From: Bryum argenteum | Lineage: Eukaryota; Streptophyta; Bryopsida; Bryales; Bryaceae | Reading direction: 5' to 3' | NCBI GenBank assembly: GCA_037043015.1 | Contig: CM073321.1 | Span: 34,884,101 to 34,948,100 of the forward strand | DNA: 64,000 bases | Part shown: one piece after another, positions 61,238-64,000 of the stretch | Layout of the letters: each line of letters starts with the position of its first letter | How positions within the stretch are numbered: position 1 is the first letter of the stretch | Position numbers and translations under genes: made by a program | The notes under the pieces: model-generated | Database searches by the model: none | What the model saw: the letters and a program-made list of their open reading frames with translations, nothing else | What the model was told of the DNA's origin: nothing

Positions 61238-61407
61238 GAGTGTCGAGTCTATCCTTACGTTAGGTGCTATTAGCAAGAGTCTACTTGAGAGTCGATCATT
61301 GTGGTTTCATCAAGTCTTGTCCTTGGATCTACTTGGAGTTACTTTCAAGGATTTGGCTAGAAACGAGAGAAGACGTCGCGTGAAAGGAGGTCGGAAGAAT
61401 TGCATCA

Positions 61408-62317
61408 TGGGAGAAATGGCGGAACCTACTCATATGGAGACTCAGATTCAGCACCTACTAGACCAGATTCTTTGCATTACAAGGACAAGCGGACGCTTCT
61501 AGAGCTAGAGAATTGACAAGCTGCGAGGTGAAGTTGAGCAAGCTCGAAACATATTCGGGAACTTCAAGACAAGATGATGTATCTCAATGGCTTTTCAAAG
61601 ATGCGACAATATCTCCACTGTCCGGGCGAACTCAACCGACGGAATTATATATGCGGCCCGACTATTTGAGGGGTGCAGCTGACCATTTTGGTGGCGACTT
61701 GAGCTCAAAACTATGGAGCTCAAGGCGGATTTCAAAATTGGGAGGAATTTGAGACCGAGCTCACAAACCATTTCGGCCCATCAATGCGGAGAAGTTAGCG
61801 CGATCGATTTGGCCACCTTGACACCTGGCTAAGGTCGGTGCAAGAGTATGTCACCCGGTTCAAATCCATATGCCTCCAAATACCCAATGTTTCGGAGGGA
61901 GAGATGATGGATCGATTTGCTCGAGGATTGAAGCCGATCGTTCAACGAGAAGTGGAATTAAGAGACCCTCAAACATTTGAGGAGGCGGTTAGGATTGCAG
62001 AAAGAGTTGATGCCATAAACTTTAGAAATCGTGGAGTACGACCTGCAGTATGGAACCCTACGCCACCACCTACTATGGTAGCCCAACAACCGACGCCAAT
62101 GGAGATTGACGCCCTACAAGGACCATTGACGCCGCAGAGGAGACGACAATTATTGGCACGGAAGGGATTGTGCTTCTACTGTCGGGAGTCAGGCCATCAG
62201 ATTGGAGAGTGTCCAAAACGTCAGAATTTCGGTGCCAACAAACCAAGGCGGATTCACAACCTCGAGGCTGACCAAGATGATGAAGGAATGGAGCAGGGAA
62301 ACGGGGCTCCCCAGTAA
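61408..62317 (+). pseudogene. Ty3/gypsy gag with CCHC zinc knuckle
   Basis: ATG 61,408 (MGEMAEPTHMETQ) opens the gag frame, which shifts near 61,490-61,510 and again near 61,740-61,830. Recognisable parts are KLETYSGTSRQDDVSQWLFK, the capsid-like YVTRFKSICLQIPNVSEGEM...RFARGLKPIVQREV (61,845-61,960) and the zinc knuckle CFYCRESGHQIGEC at 62,171-62,212 (C-x2-C-x4-H-x4-C). Gag forms the virus-like particle and binds RNA. Frameshifts make it non-functional. Confidence 0.8.
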
Positions 62318-62370
62318 GGGCACCGAGGACCAATATCGGGATAGTTGTTGTCTCTCGAGTCAAACAAGAC

Positions 62371-62961
62371 ATGGCCTCGGCAACACTCAAAAAGGTCGGT
62401 GATATGTCTCACGGTCGACTTAGAAGACAACCGTGTCAAGTACTAGTGGATTGCGGTTCTACGGAGAATTGCATCTCGACCGCAATTGCCAACCGACTTG
62501 GGATCAAGACTAAGGTGATCACCGGAGGGACTATATACCTCGCAGACGATCGAGAAAATGATTTAAGTGAGACATGTGAAGAAGAGACCTTGAGATTGTG
62601 GATGCCTATGCACTACGAGGAAAATTTAAGGTAACGAAGCTCGAGATATGATGTTATCCCAGGAATGCCGTGGTTGGAGGCGGGAAATAAGCGATTGGTG
62701 GTGGCAAGAACCATCTCTTTTAACGAAGGTGGGCGCAAGATAATTCTTCATGCTTCAACATCAAGTGGATTGAAGAAACGACGGACAACTAAAGGCATAT
62801 TGGTGGGGATGGCCTTCATGAAGAAACAGATGCGACAAAAGCAGCCGGTGTATGTGGTGGTTCCAAATATTGCTTCAATGGTAGAGAAGAGAGCCGAAGG
62901 AGCGAACGAGTTGAGCAACTTATCGGCGAGTTCGAGATGTCTTTCCCGCCGACTTACCTAG
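62371..62961 (+). pseudogene. Ty3/gypsy protease region
   Basis: Retropepsin-like VLVDCGSTENCISTAIANRL at 62,440-62,499, with D-C-G-S in place of the usual D-[ST]-G active site. A following stretch (VIPGMPWLEAGN at about 62,650) fits the conserved G-x-x-W-L end of such proteases, in another frame. Stops and frame changes are present. Confidence 0.7.
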
Positions 62962-62984
62962 TGGTTTACCACCCGATCGAGGTG

Positions 62985-64000
62985 CTCCTTCCACATAGAC
63001 TTAATGCCGGAAGCTAAACAAAGCAAATCGGCCAATTTATCGCCTAGCACCAAACGAGCTTGAGGAGCCGAGGAAGACGTTGGACGAGCTTTTGGAGAAG
63101 GGCCTCCTCATTCGAGAAAGCACATCGCCATGGGGAGCACTGTCCTTTTGCACCCAAAAGGATGGTGGATTGCGGCTATGCATCGATTATCGGGGCCTTA
63201 ATAAATGAGACCATCAAAAATGCTTATCCACTCCCACGTGTGGATGACCTTCTTGATCAACTTCGAGGCGCAACCATTTTTAGCAAGCTAGATCTTGAAG
63301 TGGATCTTGCGGATACCAATTGCAAAAGAGGATATTGAAAAGACTGAAGATTTAAATGACGCGCTATGGACATTTTGAGTGGCTCGTTCGCCTTTTGGTC
63401 TCACCAATGCCCTGACTTCCTTCATGGGTCACATGAGCAGGTTGTTCCGGGACCTTTTGGACAAGTGTGTAGTTGTTTTCATTGACGACATTTTGATCTA
63501 TAGTAAAACCCCGGAAGAGCATGACCAACATCTACGGGAGGTGCTACGTCGGTTACGGGATAATCACTTCTATTGCAAGCAATCAAAGTGTGAACTTTGG
63601 AAGTCCGAGGTCACCTTTTTGGGGCATGTAGTATCATTCGAGGGTGTGTACATGGAACAAGCTAAGGTGAATGCGGTGAAGGATGGCCAACTCCCAAGGA
63701 TGTTTTTCAAGTTCGTTCTTTCTTAGGCCTCGCCGGATACTATCGTCGTTTTGTTCGGCGGTTTTTGCACATTCTTTGCTCCTCCGACAAATCTATTGGA
63801 GAAGGGCGCTTCATTTGAGTGGAAACTACAACAACAAGGCGCTTTCAATAATTTGAAGGAGGCACTCACTCTTGCTCCAGTCTCGCAACCATATGATCGA
63901 CCTTCCGCAGACGGTTGACATTGACGCCTCCGACTTTGCTATAGGCGCGGTCCTCCAACAAGACTTCGGTAGGGGCCTTCAACCGGTGGCATATGAGTCA
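62985..64000 (+). pseudogene. Ty3/gypsy reverse transcriptase and start of RNase H (cut by window end)
   Basis: Fragments in several frames: [18 protein letters not shown] then STSPWG (about 63,059-63,135), [16 protein letters not shown] (about 63,160), [20 protein letters not shown] (63,222-63,280), FGLTNALTSFM and VFIDDILIYSKTPEEH, the catalytic -DD- box, at 63,476-63,525. RNase H begins near 63,900 (VDIDASDFAIGAVLQQ). Domain order and the FIDDILIYS box are typical of Ty3/gypsy. It is broken by frameshifts at about 63,190, 63,300 and 63,720. Confidence 0.85.

Larger units (their letters stand above)
55844..64000. mobile_element. MULE element copy C (inverted relative to B, continues past window)
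   Basis: The left end begins GGACGTTGCTACC then GTGTGAGCG at 55,857, matching the right end of copy B (inverse). The subterminal region 55,905-56,050 also matches. It carries the transposase gene on the minus strand (56,293-60,137), the divergent promoter region, and the first exon of the small basic gene (60,656). A Ty3/gypsy element inserted at about 60,765 separates the rest, which lies outside the window. The target duplication cannot be checked. Confidence 0.8.

Overview
The window is almost wholly repetitive DNA of a eukaryote, most likely of the plant lineage (streptophyte). Pointers are an LTR-retrotransposon primer-binding site matching plant initiator tRNA-Met, Mutator-like (MULE) elements with 9-bp target duplications, GT-AG introns, and disabled genes that carry many in-frame TAG codons. 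Species cannot be told; a charophyte, bryophyte or other non-seed plant is a guess. I see no intact host gene, rRNA or tRNA. Nearly every coding region is a decayed transposable-element (TE) gene.

Layout. 1-4.3 kb: tail of a TE gene (family F) split by a 1.39-kb solo LTR; a second copy of its 3' part lies at 19.4-20.1 kb. 6.17-16.56 kb: MULE copy A, broken by two solo LTRs and cut by a reverse-strand Ty3/gypsy fragment (16.56-18.04 kb). 20.1-23.1 kb: MITE fragment, G-rich and C-rich simple-repeat blocks, and a dispersed repeat. 23.3-28.1 kb: element E, a protein-kinase-like gene diverging from a TE gene, with arrays of a palindromic GC-rich motif. 28,959-43,058: MULE copy B, complete, 14.1 kb, with terminal inverted repeats and a perfect 9-bp target duplication. 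About 43.06-55.84 kb: element D, a DUF7869-type gene diverging from a second large gene, with about 20 copies of a 23-bp palindrome. 55,844 to the end: MULE copy C, split by a Ty3/gypsy retrotransposon (60,765 onward).

The most interesting system. MULE copies A and B carry, divergent from the SWIM-zinc-finger transposase gene, a spliced gene that reads as a ParB-like domain followed by a beta-class (motif IV before motif I) amino-methyltransferase-like domain. The second, unrelated element D has the same plan: a transposase-like gene on one strand, and on the other a gene that again looks like ParB-like plus methyltransferase-like domains, with a regularly spaced palindrome array between them and in the introns. 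Two different transposon types thus seem to carry the same kind of accessory gene. Copy B also holds a small ADD-type zinc-finger gene (the ATRX/DNMT3 histone-reader fold) in a 1.16-kb insertion with its own target duplication. Together these suggest TE-borne DNA-modification or chromatin-targeting modules. The domain calls rest on motif reading only and need profile searches.

All copies here are damaged by nonsense codons, frameshifts and nested insertions, so the window is a fossil record of these families rather than a set of active elements. The Ty3 element at 60.8 kb has an unusual U3 with four heat-shock-element clusters alternating with GTGGGNCCCAC-like palindromes directly upstream of a TATA box.
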